Below, piece after piece: positions 37,475 to 45,483 of a stretch of DNA of 64,000 bases; within the stretch, counting starts at the first letter, position 1, and the number at the start of each line of letters is the position of its first letter. The position numbers and the translations under genes were made by a program. The stretch comes from Pseudomonas nicosulfuronedens. GTDB lineage: Bacteria > Pseudomonadota > Gammaproteobacteria > Pseudomonadales > Pseudomonadaceae. The stretch covers positions 62,001 to 126,000 of the forward strand of contig NZ_SWDV01000011.1 in assembly GCF_005877905.1 (NCBI RefSeq). Reading direction: 5' to 3'. The notes under the pieces were generated by a model. It had not been told where the DNA came from. It saw nothing but the letters and a program-made list of their open reading frames with translations, and made no database searches.

Positions 37475-37682
37475 CGACGCTACTCCATGTGTTTTTTGTT
37501 ATGAGTAGCGGCGACTATATCCAGCGTCCTAAGGTGCTTGATCGCTCGAAAGTGTGATTTGTCTTACAAAGGCCCTGACTAGACGCCTGCGCAGGCCCCG
37601 AGGTGGCGTGGCCACTGGGCTGCGCCGTGCCAAGCGCTTGCTTGGCACGACCGCCCGAAAACCGTGACTTGCCGGTCGTCGG
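37475..37682. other. promoter region of the DUF1302 operon
   Basis: 208 bp between the DUF1302 start and the ligase stop. It contains the -10 and motif described at 37514-37563, and a hairpin-forming stretch near 37611-37650 (GTGCCAAGCGCTTGCTTGGCAC) that could terminate the ligase transcript; the string is an 8-bp stem GTGCCAAG/CTTGGCAC. Confidence 0.6.
37514..37563 (-). promoter_or_regulatory. activator motif plus -10 of the DUF1302-DUF1329 operon
   Basis: On the minus strand the motif GACAAATCACACTTTCGA (37546-37563) is followed, after exactly 26 nt, by the -10 hexamer TATAGT (37514-37519), which lies 40 nt before the start codon. Fifteen of 18 motif bases match the copy before the ligase gene, at the same spacing. 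The motif would cover about -56 to -39, the place for an activator beside a weak -35. Confidence 0.6.
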
Positions 37683-39365
37683 TCACACCGTGGAGAGGAA
37701 AGCGCTGCCGGCCTCCTGCCATTGGGCGATGTCTACCCGGATACGCTTCTTGTCGAGCTTGCCGACACTGGTCTTGGGAACTTCAGTAACAACGGCGATC
37801 TGCGAGGGAATGGCCCACTTGTTTATGTGGCCCTGCTCGACGAAAGGCTTGAGGTGTTCGCGCAGCGCCTTGGCATCCAGCGCCTGGCCGTCGCGCAGCA
37901 CCAGCAGGGCGAACGGGCGCTCGCCCCACTGCGGATCGGGCACACCGACCACCGCGACCTCGCGTACCGAAGGGTGACGGCTGATGAGGTCTTCCAGCTC
38001 CAGGGAGGACAGCCACTCGCCGCCGGTCTTGATCACGTCCTTGATGCGGTCGCGGATATCGATGAAGCCCATGCCGTCGAGCGTCGCCACGTCGCCGGTG
38101 TGCATCCAGCCGCCGGCCCAGAGCTCCTCGCCCTTTTCCGGCTCGCGGAAGTAGCCCTGGGTCAGCCAGGGCGCGCGCAGCACCAGCTCGCCCTGGGACT
38201 CGCCGTCCGCCGGGTGGAACCGGCCGTGCTCGTCCATGATCGCCGCCTCCACCAGCGGCACCGGCACGCCGGCCTTGATGCGGTAGGTGGTGCGCTCATC
38301 CTCGCTGCCGGCGCAGAGTTCCTCGTTGAGGTAACCGCAGGAAATCAGCGGGCAGGTTTCGGACATCCCGTAGGCCGCGGTGAGCTGGATGCCACGGGCC
38401 TTGGCGGCGTCGTACAGCGCGTGGTTGAGGGCGCTGCCGCCAATGATGATCTTCAGCCCGCCGAAGTCATGGTCCTTGGCGCTGGCGGCGTTGAGCATCA
38501 TCTGCAGGATGGTCGGCACGCAGTGGGAGAAGGTCACCTTCTCCTCACGGATCAGCTTGCACAGCAGCTCCGGCTCGTAACGGCCCGGATACACCTGCTT
38601 CACCCCCAGCATGGTCGCCACGTAGGGCACGCCCCAGGCGTGAACGTGGAACATCGGGGTAATCGGCATGTACACGTCGTCGGTGCCCATCAGGCGGATG
38701 CTGTCCAGGCTGCCGATAGTCGCGGCCATGGCCAGGGTGTGCAGCACCAGCTGGCGGTGGGTGAAATACACGCCCTTGGGGTTGCCGGTGGTGCCAGTGG
38801 TGTAGAAGGTGGTCGCCACCGAGTTCTCGTCGAAGTCGGGGAAGGCATAGCGCGGGCTGGCGGCGGCCAGCAGGGTTTCGTACTCGCCGACGCAGTCGGG
38901 CAGAGTGCAGGTCTTGTCGGCGCCATCGGTGATCAGCAGGGTCTTTTCCACCGTGGTCAATTGCCCGGCGATGCCCTGGTAGAGCGCGGCGAACTCGCTG
39001 TTGACCAGCACGAAGCGGTCATCGGCGTGGTTCATGGTGTAGAGAATCTGCTCCGGCGAGAGGCGGATGTTGATGGTGTGCAGCACCGCGCCGATCATCG
39101 GGATGGCGAACATGCACTCCAGGTAACGGTGGCTGTCCCAGTCCATCACCGCCACGGTGTCACCGGCCTTCACGCCGGCCTCGGTCAGCACGTTGGCCAA
39201 CCGCGCGACGCGCTCGTTGAAGGTGGCATAGCTGTAACGCACGGTGTCGCGGTAGACGATTTCCCGGCCTTTCTCGTAACGGCTGCCCGACAGCAGCAGG
39301 CTCTTGATCAACAGCGGGTACTGGTAGGCGTTCTGTGCAGCGGGGATGACGCGGGTTTTCAGCAT
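37683..39365 (-). CDS. long/medium-chain acyl-CoA synthetase
   Basis: 560 residues of the AMP-forming ligase family. ATP/AMP motif TTFYTTGTTGNPKG at about 185-198, then AAYGMSETCPL, and the GGWMHTGDVATLDGMGFIDI ... DRIKDVIKTGGEW hinge. It activates a carboxylic acid as its CoA thioester; relatives are annotated as medium-chain fatty-acid ligases. Start MLKTRVIPAAQNAYQ matches the family; an upstream extension is untypical. It is divergent from the thiolase and preceded by the same activator motif as the DUF1302 operon. Confidence 0.94.
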   Translation of the reverse strand: MLKTRVIPAAQNAYQYPLLIKSLLLSGSRYEKGREIVYRDTVRYSYATFNERVARLANVLTEAGVKAGDTVAVMDWDSHRYLECMFAIPMIGAVLHTINIRLSPEQILYTMNHADDRFVLVNSEFAALYQGIAGQLTTVEKTLLITDGADKTCTLPDCVGEYETLLAAASPRYAFPDFDENSVATTFYTTGTTGNPKGVYFTHRQLVLHTLAMAATIGSLDSIRLMGTDDVYMPITPMFHVHAWGVPYVATMLGVKQVYPGRYEPELLCKLIREEKVTFSHCVPTILQMMLNAASAKDHDFGGLKIIIGGSALNHALYDAAKARGIQLTAAYGMSETCPLISCGYLNEELCAGSEDERTTYRIKAGVPVPLVEAAIMDEHGRFHPADGESQGELVLRAPWLTQGYFREPEKGEELWAGGWMHTGDVATLDGMGFIDIRDRIKDVIKTGGEWLSSLELEDLISRHPSVREVAVVGVPDPQWGERPFALLVLRDGQALDAKALREHLKPFVEQGHINKWAIPSQIAVVTEVPKTSVGKLDKKRIRVDIAQWQEAGSAFLSTV

Positions 39366-39408
39366 GGCGTACGCACTCTCAAGGCTGGATCTCATCAGGA
39401 TGAGACCG

Positions 39409-39458
39409 ACTCTAGAGCGCCGGGTGTGTCCATTCATCAGTCAAAAGAGTGATTTGCC
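39409..39458 (-). promoter_or_regulatory. activator motif plus -10 of the acyl-CoA ligase gene
   Basis: Minus-strand motif GGCAAATCACTCTTTTGA (39441-39458), 26 nt, then -10 TAGAGT (39409-39414), 44 nt before the start codon. Compare 37514-37563: same motif, same spacing. Confidence 0.6.
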
Positions 39459-39562
39459 GATGACTCTATGGCCACATTCGGTCACGCGGTAGAATCCTGG
39501 CGCCCGGTCGTTCACGCCCGGTACCCAGTTAGCGCATCACAACAAGAGCGAAGAGGTTAGTC

Positions 39563-40738
39563 ATGTCCGAGATCGTCATCGTCAGCGGCGCCCGTACCCC
39601 CATGGGCGGCTTCCAGGGCAGCCTGTCCGGCGTTTCCGCCGTCGACCTGGGCGCTATCGCCATCCGCGAAGCCATTTCCCGTGCCGGCATCCAGCCCGAC
39701 GACGTGCAGGAAGTGATCATGGGCAACGTGCTGCCCGCCGGTCTGAAACAGGGCCCGGCCCGCCAGGCGTCGCTGAACGCCGGCCTGCCCGCCGCCACTG
39801 GCTGCACCACCATCAACAAGCTCTGCGGCTCGGGCATGAAGGCCGTGATGCTGGCCCATGACCTGCTCAAGGCCGGGACCAACAGCGTGATGGTCGCCGG
39901 TGGCATGGAAAGCATGTCCAACGCCCCCTACGTCATCGAGAAGGCCCGCACCGGCCTGCGCATGGGCCACGGCGAGATCAAGGACCACATGTTCCTCGAC
40001 GGCCTGGAAGACGCCCGCACCGGCCGCCTGATGGGCTCGTTCGCCCAGGAAACCGCCGATAAGTACAACGTCACCCGCGAAGAGATGGACGCCTACGCCA
40101 TCGAGTCCCTGCAGCGCGCCCAGGCCGCCATCAAGGACGGTTCGCTGGCTTCGGAAATCGTCCCGGTCACCGTCACCACCCGCAAGGGCGAGACCGTGGT
40201 GAAGGACGACGAGCAGCCGCTGACCGCCAACCTGGACAAGATTCCTGGCCTGCGCCCGGCCTTCCGCAAGGACGGCACCATCACCGCCGCCAACGCCAGT
40301 TCCATCTCCGACGGCGCTTCCGCGCTGGTCCTGATGACCGCCGAAGAAGCCGCACGCCGTGGCCTGAAGCCGCTGGCGAAGATCGTCGCCCACGCCACCC
40401 AGAGCCAGGACCCGGCCGAGTTCACCCTGGCCCCGATCGGCGCCATGACCAACCTGTTCAAGAAGGCCGGCTGGAGCAAGGACGACGTCGACCTGTTCGA
40501 GATCAACGAAGCCTTCGCCATGGTCACCATGCTCGCCATGCGCGAACACGGCCTGGACCACGCCAAGGTCAACGTCTACGGCGGCGCCTGCGCCCAGGGC
40601 CACCCGGTCGGCTCCACCGGCTCGCGCATCATCGTCACCCTGATCAACGCCCTGCAGAAGAAGGGCGGCAAGCGCGGCGTGGCCTCGCTGTGCATCGGTG
40701 GCGGCGAAGCCACCGCCGTGGCGATCGAGCTGGTCTGA
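39563..40738 (+). CDS. acetyl-CoA C-acyltransferase (thiolase)
   Basis: 391 residues, the degradative/biosynthetic thiolase size. Catalytic Cys88 (INKLCGSGMKAV), His in GGACAQGHPVGSTG and the second Cys in CIGGGEATAVA are all present. It cleaves 3-ketoacyl-CoA with CoA or runs in reverse. Divergent from the acyl-CoA ligase; together they would activate and thiolyse a fatty acid. The strong 14-bp terminator hairpin follows 16 bp downstream. From memory this matches PAO1 PA3925. Confidence 0.95.
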   Translation: MSEIVIVSGARTPMGGFQGSLSGVSAVDLGAIAIREAISRAGIQPDDVQEVIMGNVLPAGLKQGPARQASLNAGLPAATGCTTINKLCGSGMKAVMLAHDLLKAGTNSVMVAGGMESMSNAPYVIEKARTGLRMGHGEIKDHMFLDGLEDARTGRLMGSFAQETADKYNVTREEMDAYAIESLQRAQAAIKDGSLASEIVPVTVTTRKGETVVKDDEQPLTANLDKIPGLRPAFRKDGTITAANASSISDGASALVLMTAEEAARRGLKPLAKIVAHATQSQDPAEFTLAPIGAMTNLFKKAGWSKDDVDLFEINEAFAMVTMLAMREHGLDHAKVNVYGGACAQGHPVGSTGSRIIVTLINALQKKGGKRGVASLCIGGGEATAVAIELV

Positions 40739-40753
40739 TTCTCGATCCGGCAT

Positions 40754-40783
40754 GAAGAAGGGGCGCCTCGGCGCCCCTTCTTC
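40754..40783 (+). terminator. Rho-independent terminator of the thiolase gene
   Basis: GAAGAAGGGGCGCC, TC, GGCGCCCCTTCTTC: perfect 14-bp inverted repeat. Confidence 0.85.
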
Positions 40784-40840
40784 GTTTCAGGTCATCGACC
40801 TGGACACCGAGCATGAGGCGCAACCCTGCGTCCAAAAGCA

Positions 40841-40852
40841 CGGAAATTTCCG
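40841..40852. promoter_or_regulatory. 12-bp palindrome upstream of the dehydrogenase operon
   Basis: CGGAAATTTCCG is perfectly palindromic, 84 bp before the first gene of the three-subunit dehydrogenase operon. Possible operator; no dedicated regulator gene is adjacent. Confidence 0.35.
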
Positions 40853-40935
40853 CCCCCATCATCCGAACACGGGGGCAAGAACCCGGCGCCACGCTCCCTA
40901 GCATGGGCAGTCTCTTCGTCTGAGAGTGCCCTTCC

Positions 40936-41685
40936 ATGTCCAACGACTTCAACGATGACGAGCCCGCTCGCCGTCGCTTCCTGAAAAGCTCGCTGACCCT
41001 GATTCCAGCTGTGACCCTGCTGGGCAGCGCCAGCCTGCTGGCCGACAGTGCCACCACCGAGACCGCGCCGCCCGCGGCAGAAGAGGCCAAGCCCACCGAC
41101 GGCAGCTACGTGCCGCTGTACTTCAACGATGAGGAATGGCTGTTCCTGCTGGCCGCCTGCGACCGCCTGATCCCCAGCGATGACAATGGCCCCGGCGCAG
41201 TCGCCGAGGGCGTGCCGGCGTTCATCGACCGGCAGATGGAAACCCTCTACGGCCATGGCGGCATCTGGTACCTCAAGGGCCCCTCCCTGCCGGCAGCACC
41301 AGAGCTGGGCTTCCAGAGCCTGCTGGCCCCGCGCGACATCTACCGCGTCGGCATCGCCGCGCTGAACGCCCACTGCCAGCAACTGTTTTCCGGGAAGTAC
41401 TTCCACGAACTGGACCCCGCCCGGCAGGACGCGCTACTCGGCCAGCTGGAGAAAGGTGCGGTAGCGCTGAGCGACGACTGCCCCGCCCCGATGTTCTTCC
41501 AGCAACTGCTGCAGAACACCCGCGAAGGCTGGCTCAGCGACCCCATCCATGGCGGCAACCGGACCATGGCCTCGTGGAAGCTGATCGGCTTCCCCGGCGC
41601 CCGCGCCGATTTTGCCGACTGGGCCTCACGGCCCAACGCCCACTACCCCCAAGGCCCGGTCGACATTGCCGGGCGCAGGAGCTGA
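40936..41685 (+). CDS. gluconate 2-dehydrogenase gamma-type subunit (Tat-exported)
   Basis: 249 residues. A twin-arginine signal (PARRRFLKSSLTLIPAV) exports the folded subunit. The rest matches the gluconate_2-dh3 family (WLFLLAACDRLIPSDDNGPGAVAEGV; LIGFPGARADFADW). This small subunit escorts the flavin subunit, which has no signal of its own, to the periplasm. First gene of a three-gene operon; the next start is 3 bp after its stop. GAGAG precedes the ATG. Confidence 0.92.
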   Translation: MSNDFNDDEPARRRFLKSSLTLIPAVTLLGSASLLADSATTETAPPAAEEAKPTDGSYVPLYFNDEEWLFLLAACDRLIPSDDNGPGAVAEGVPAFIDRQMETLYGHGGIWYLKGPSLPAAPELGFQSLLAPRDIYRVGIAALNAHCQQLFSGKYFHELDPARQDALLGQLEKGAVALSDDCPAPMFFQQLLQNTREGWLSDPIHGGNRTMASWKLIGFPGARADFADWASRPNAHYPQGPVDIAGRRS

Positions 41686-41688
41686 GCC

Positions 41689-43467
41689 ATGAGCGCACTG
41701 AAGATGGCACCCGTCGACGCCGTGGTCATCGGCCTGGGCTGGACCGGCTCGATCATGTCGAGGGAACTCACCGAAGCCGGCCTCAAGGTGGTCGCGCTGG
41801 AGCGCGGGGAGATGCGCAACACCTCCCCCGACTTCGCCTACCCGCGCATGGCTGACGAGCTGACCTACGGCATCCGCTACAAGCTGTTCCAGAACCTCGC
41901 CAAGGAAAGCCTCACCATCCGCCACACGCCCGCAGACCAGGCCGTGCCCTACCGTCGCCTCGGCGCCTTCCTGCCCGGCAACGGCGTGGGCGGCGCCGGC
42001 GTGCACTGGAACGGTCAGCACTGGCGCATGCAGCCCTATGACCTGCAATTGCGCAGCAACACCCTGGAGCGCCACGGCGCCAACGCCATCCCCGAGGGCA
42101 TGACGATTCAGGACTGGGGCGTGACCTACGACGAGCTGGAGCCCTACTTCGATCATTTCGAGAAGGTCTGCGGCACCGCCGGCCAGGCCGGCAACCTGCG
42201 CGGCCAGCAGATTGCCGGCGGCAACCCGTTCGAGGCACCACGACAGAACCCCTACCCCACCGCGCCGATGAAGACCCTCTACGCCGGCGAGCTGTTGACC
42301 CAGGCTGGCAAAGAGCTGGGCCTGAGCGCCTTCCCCTGCCCCGCCTCCAACTGCACCGAGCCCTACACCAACCCCTACGGCGTACAGATGGGACCGTGCA
42401 ACTACTGCGGCTACTGCGAGCGCTTTGGCTGCTTCAACTATTCCAAGGCCTCGCCACAGTCGACCATCCTCCCGGTCCTGCTCACCCAGCCCAACTTCGA
42501 GCTGCGCACCCAGTCCAAGGTCGTCCGCATCAACACCGACTCCACCGGACGCAGGGCCACTGGCGTGACCTACATCGATGCCCAGGGTCGCGAGGTCGAG
42601 CAACCGGCGGACCTGGTCATCCTCAGCGCCTTCCAGCTGCACAACGTGCGCCTGCTGTTGCTCTCGAAGATCGGCAAGCCGTACGACCCCATCAGCGGCA
42701 CCGGTGTGGTCGGCAAGAACTACGCCTACCAGACCAACTCGGCGGTGACGCTGTTCTTCGACAAGGACAAGCACTTCAATCCCTTCGTCGGTGCAGGTGC
42801 CGGCTACACCTGCCTGGACGACTTCAACAACGAGGCGTTCTTCAGCCAGGGCAATGGCTTCGTCGGCGGCGCCTACCTGTCCTCCTCCACCAGTGGTGGG
42901 CGGCCGATCCAGCAGATGGTCCTGCCGGACACCGCCCCCGCCTGGGGCAGCGGCTGGAAGCAGGCAATCAGGGACAACTACAACCACAACATGGGCCTGC
43001 ACGCCGAAGGCTCGAGCATGGCCTACCGCGACTGCTACCTGGACCTCGACCCTCGCTACACCGACGAGCACGGCCTGCCGATGCTGCGCATGACCTTTGA
43101 CTGGAAGGAAAACGACATCCTCCAGGCGCAGTACATGATCCAGCGCATGGAGGAAATGGCCCGCGTGCTCAACCCCAGGCACAGCGTCTCCGGCGGCCCC
43201 AAAACCGGTTCGCGCTTCGACTGGCGCAACTACCAGAGCACCCACACCACCGGCGGCGCCATCATGGGCGAGCACGCAGGGCAAAGCGTGGTGAACAAGT
43301 ACCTGCAGAGCTGGGACGTGCCGAACCTGTTCGTCCTGGGTGCCAGCGCCTTCCCGCAGAACATGGCCTACAACCCCACCGGCATCGTCGGCGCACTGAC
43401 TTACTGGGCAGCCAACGCCATCCGTCAGCAGTACCTGAAGCACCCCGGTCCGCTGGTATCCGCCTGA
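41689..43467 (+). CDS. GMC-family flavin dehydrogenase, large subunit
   Basis: 592 residues. FAD-binding GxGxxG appears in VVIGLGWTGSIMSREL (about residues 11-26), and the C-terminal GMC block as TGIVGALTYWAANAIR. GNYC-type cysteines appear in GPCNYCGYCERFGCF, as in gluconate and 2-ketogluconate dehydrogenases that carry a 3Fe-4S cluster. It oxidises a sugar acid in the periplasm and passes electrons to the cytochrome subunit. Gluconate versus 2-ketogluconate or another polyol acid cannot be settled from sequence. Confidence 0.92.
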   Translation: MSALKMAPVDAVVIGLGWTGSIMSRELTEAGLKVVALERGEMRNTSPDFAYPRMADELTYGIRYKLFQNLAKESLTIRHTPADQAVPYRRLGAFLPGNGVGGAGVHWNGQHWRMQPYDLQLRSNTLERHGANAIPEGMTIQDWGVTYDELEPYFDHFEKVCGTAGQAGNLRGQQIAGGNPFEAPRQNPYPTAPMKTLYAGELLTQAGKELGLSAFPCPASNCTEPYTNPYGVQMGPCNYCGYCERFGCFNYSKASPQSTILPVLLTQPNFELRTQSKVVRINTDSTGRRATGVTYIDAQGREVEQPADLVILSAFQLHNVRLLLLSKIGKPYDPISGTGVVGKNYAYQTNSAVTLFFDKDKHFNPFVGAGAGYTCLDDFNNEAFFSQGNGFVGGAYLSSSTSGGRPIQQMVLPDTAPAWGSGWKQAIRDNYNHNMGLHAEGSSMAYRDCYLDLDPRYTDEHGLPMLRMTFDWKENDILQAQYMIQRMEEMARVLNPRHSVSGGPKTGSRFDWRNYQSTHTTGGAIMGEHAGQSVVNKYLQSWDVPNLFVLGASAFPQNMAYNPTGIVGALTYWAANAIRQQYLKHPGPLVSA

Positions 43468-43478
43468 GGAGAGACGCC

Positions 43479-44729
43479 ATGAAATCCGTTCTGTTTCCAC
43501 TGGCCCTCCTGCTGGCCATGGAGTCGGTCCAGGCCGACGCCGCCCAAGACCTGGACACCGCCATTGCCCGTGGCCGCTACCTGGCCCAACTGGGCGACTG
43601 CGCCGCCTGCCATACCGTCGATCCGAAGCGCCCCTTCACCGGCGGACTGGCACTGCAATCGCCATTGGGCGCGATGTACTCCACCAACATTACACCTGAC
43701 ACCCGCAACGGCATCGGCTCGTACTCACTGGAGCAATTCGGCGATGCCCTGCGCAAGGGCGTCGCAGCGGACGGCCGCCACCTGTATCCGGCAATGCCCT
43801 ATCCATCGTTCTCCCGGCTCAGCGACGAAGACGTCAGCGATCTGTATTCCTACTTCAGGCACGGGGTATTGGCCGACCCCACCGAGAATCCTGCGGCCGG
43901 CTTTCCCTGGCCGCTGAGCATGCGCTGGCCCCTGAGCCTCTGGAACGCCCTGTTCGTCGAAGCCAGGCCCTATCAGCCGGTCGTCACCCAAACGCCGGAG
44001 TGGAACCGCGGTGCCTACCTGGTTCAAGGCCTGGGCCACTGCGGCACCTGTCACACACCGCGCGGCATCGCTTTCCAGGAAAAAGCCCTGGACCAGAACG
44101 GAACCAGCTACCTCAGCGGCGCCAAGCTGGCCGGCTGGTATGCCGCCGACCTGACCGGCGCCACTGGCAGCGGCCTGCAGGACTGGTCAGAAGCCGATCT
44201 GGTGGAGTTCCTCAAGGCGGGGCGCAATACCCACACGGCCGCCTTCGGCCCCATGGGCGAGGCGGTGGCGCACAGCACCCAGTACTACAGTGATGCAGAC
44301 CTCAAGGCCGTCGCGGTCTACCTGAAGTCACTCTCCGCCGGGCGCGCAGTGGCAACCGTAGGCAGTGACAACACCAGTGAACGTCTGGCCGAAGGAAAGC
44401 CGCAGAATGCTGGCGAGGAGCTCTACCTGGACAACTGCAGCGCCTGCCACCGCAGCGACGGCCAAGGCTATCGAAGCACCTTCCCGCGTCTGGCAGGCAA
44501 CTCGGCGGTGCTGGGCGCCAGCCCTGACTCGCTGATCCGCATCATCCTGCATGGCTCCAGCATGCCGGTCACCCGGGCAGCGCCCACAGGCCTGAGCATG
44601 CCGGCATTCGACTGGCGATTGAGCGATGTCCAGGTGGCGGAACTGGCCAGCTTCCTGCGCTCGGCCTGGGGCTACCAGGCAGCGGCCGTTAGCGCCGAAG
44701 AAGTAGCCCGCATCCGGGCCTTGAAGTAA
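43479..44729 (+). CDS. triheme cytochrome c subunit of the dehydrogenase
   Basis: 416 residues with a Sec signal (LFPLALLLAMESVQADAA). Three CxxCH haem sites: CAACH at 41-45, CGTCH near 187-191 and CSACH near 321-325. This is the membrane-anchored cytochrome c subunit of gluconate/alcohol-dehydrogenase-type complexes, passing electrons to ubiquinone. It ends the operon 11 bp after the flavin subunit and is followed by a bidirectional terminator. Confidence 0.94.
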   Translation: MKSVLFPLALLLAMESVQADAAQDLDTAIARGRYLAQLGDCAACHTVDPKRPFTGGLALQSPLGAMYSTNITPDTRNGIGSYSLEQFGDALRKGVAADGRHLYPAMPYPSFSRLSDEDVSDLYSYFRHGVLADPTENPAAGFPWPLSMRWPLSLWNALFVEARPYQPVVTQTPEWNRGAYLVQGLGHCGTCHTPRGIAFQEKALDQNGTSYLSGAKLAGWYAADLTGATGSGLQDWSEADLVEFLKAGRNTHTAAFGPMGEAVAHSTQYYSDADLKAVAVYLKSLSAGRAVATVGSDNTSERLAEGKPQNAGEELYLDNCSACHRSDGQGYRSTFPRLAGNSAVLGASPDSLIRIILHGSSMPVTRAAPTGLSMPAFDWRLSDVQVAELASFLRSAWGYQAAAVSAEEVARIRALK

Positions 44730-44737
44730 GTCCACAG

Positions 44738-44762
44738 GAGGGCGCCACTGGCGCCCTCTTTC
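44738..44762. terminator. bidirectional Rho-independent terminator
   Basis: GAGGGCGCC, ACT, GGCGCCCTC, then TTTTC. It lies between the convergent cytochrome and LysE genes. Confidence 0.8.
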
Positions 44763-44768
44763 TTCGAC

Positions 44769-45398
44769 TCAGCGCAGTTCGGTGAAGGCCAGCTTGATAC
44801 CCAGCCCGACCAGCACGACGCCCATCACCCGGTCGAACCAATGCCCCATGCGGGCAAAACCGGCCCGCACGCGCTGCTGGCTGAACAGCAGCGCCACCAG
44901 GCAGAACCAAGCCGCGGTGGCGCACGCCAGGTAGACGCCATAGCCGGCCTGTATCAGCAGCGGTGTGTGCGGATTGATCACCACCGTGAACAATGAGAGG
45001 AAGAACAGCGTGGCCTTGGGATTCAGGCCATTGGTGACGAAGCCGGCGACATAGGCACCGCGCGCGGTGCGGGCAACCGGCGCGGCAAGTGTTTCGGCTG
45101 CCGCCGGATCGACTGGCCGCGCCCGCAGCGCCTTGAAGCCGATGTACAGCAGGTACGCCGCCGCCAGCCATTTCAGGGCGTTGAACAGCACGATGGACTG
45201 CGACACGATCAGGCCGATGCCCAGTAGCGAGTATGTGACATGCAGGAAGATCGCGCTACCCACGCCCAGGGCCGTCCAGGTACCGGCGCGACGGCCGTGG
45301 GTCACGCTCTCGCGCACCACCACGGCGAAATCCGGGCCGGGGCTGGCCACCGCCAGCAGGTGAATGAACGCCACCGTGAGAAACTCCGCCCAGTACAT
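44769..45398 (-). CDS. LysE/RhtB family amino acid exporter
   Basis: 209 residues, about six helices. Family blocks: HLLAVASPGPDFAVVVRESV, LGVGSAIFLHVTYSLLG, LYIGFKALRAR and FVTNGLNPKATLFFLSLF. It exports amino acids or homoserine lactone-like compounds across the inner membrane. The ATG at 45398 is preferred because GGAGG sits 5 nt upstream; an ATG 15 bp earlier exists. Monocistronic. Confidence 0.92.
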   Translation of the reverse strand: MYWAEFLTVAFIHLLAVASPGPDFAVVVRESVTHGRRAGTWTALGVGSAIFLHVTYSLLGIGLIVSQSIVLFNALKWLAAAYLLYIGFKALRARPVDPAAAETLAAPVARTARGAYVAGFVTNGLNPKATLFFLSLFTVVINPHTPLLIQAGYGVYLACATAAWFCLVALLFSQQRVRAGFARMGHWFDRVMGVVLVGLGIKLAFTELR

Positions 45399-45483
45399 CG
45401 CGCCTCCGAACATCCGTGGAAAGCCACAGGTTCTATACGAAGTGCCCGGCAGCCGACAAGTCGCGACGACCGCGCGGCATGCC

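Noticed and set aside
35744..37504. 586-codon frame antisense to the DUF1302 gene
   Set aside because: The DUF1302 protein has a signal peptide and barrel C-terminus; the antisense product has no such features.
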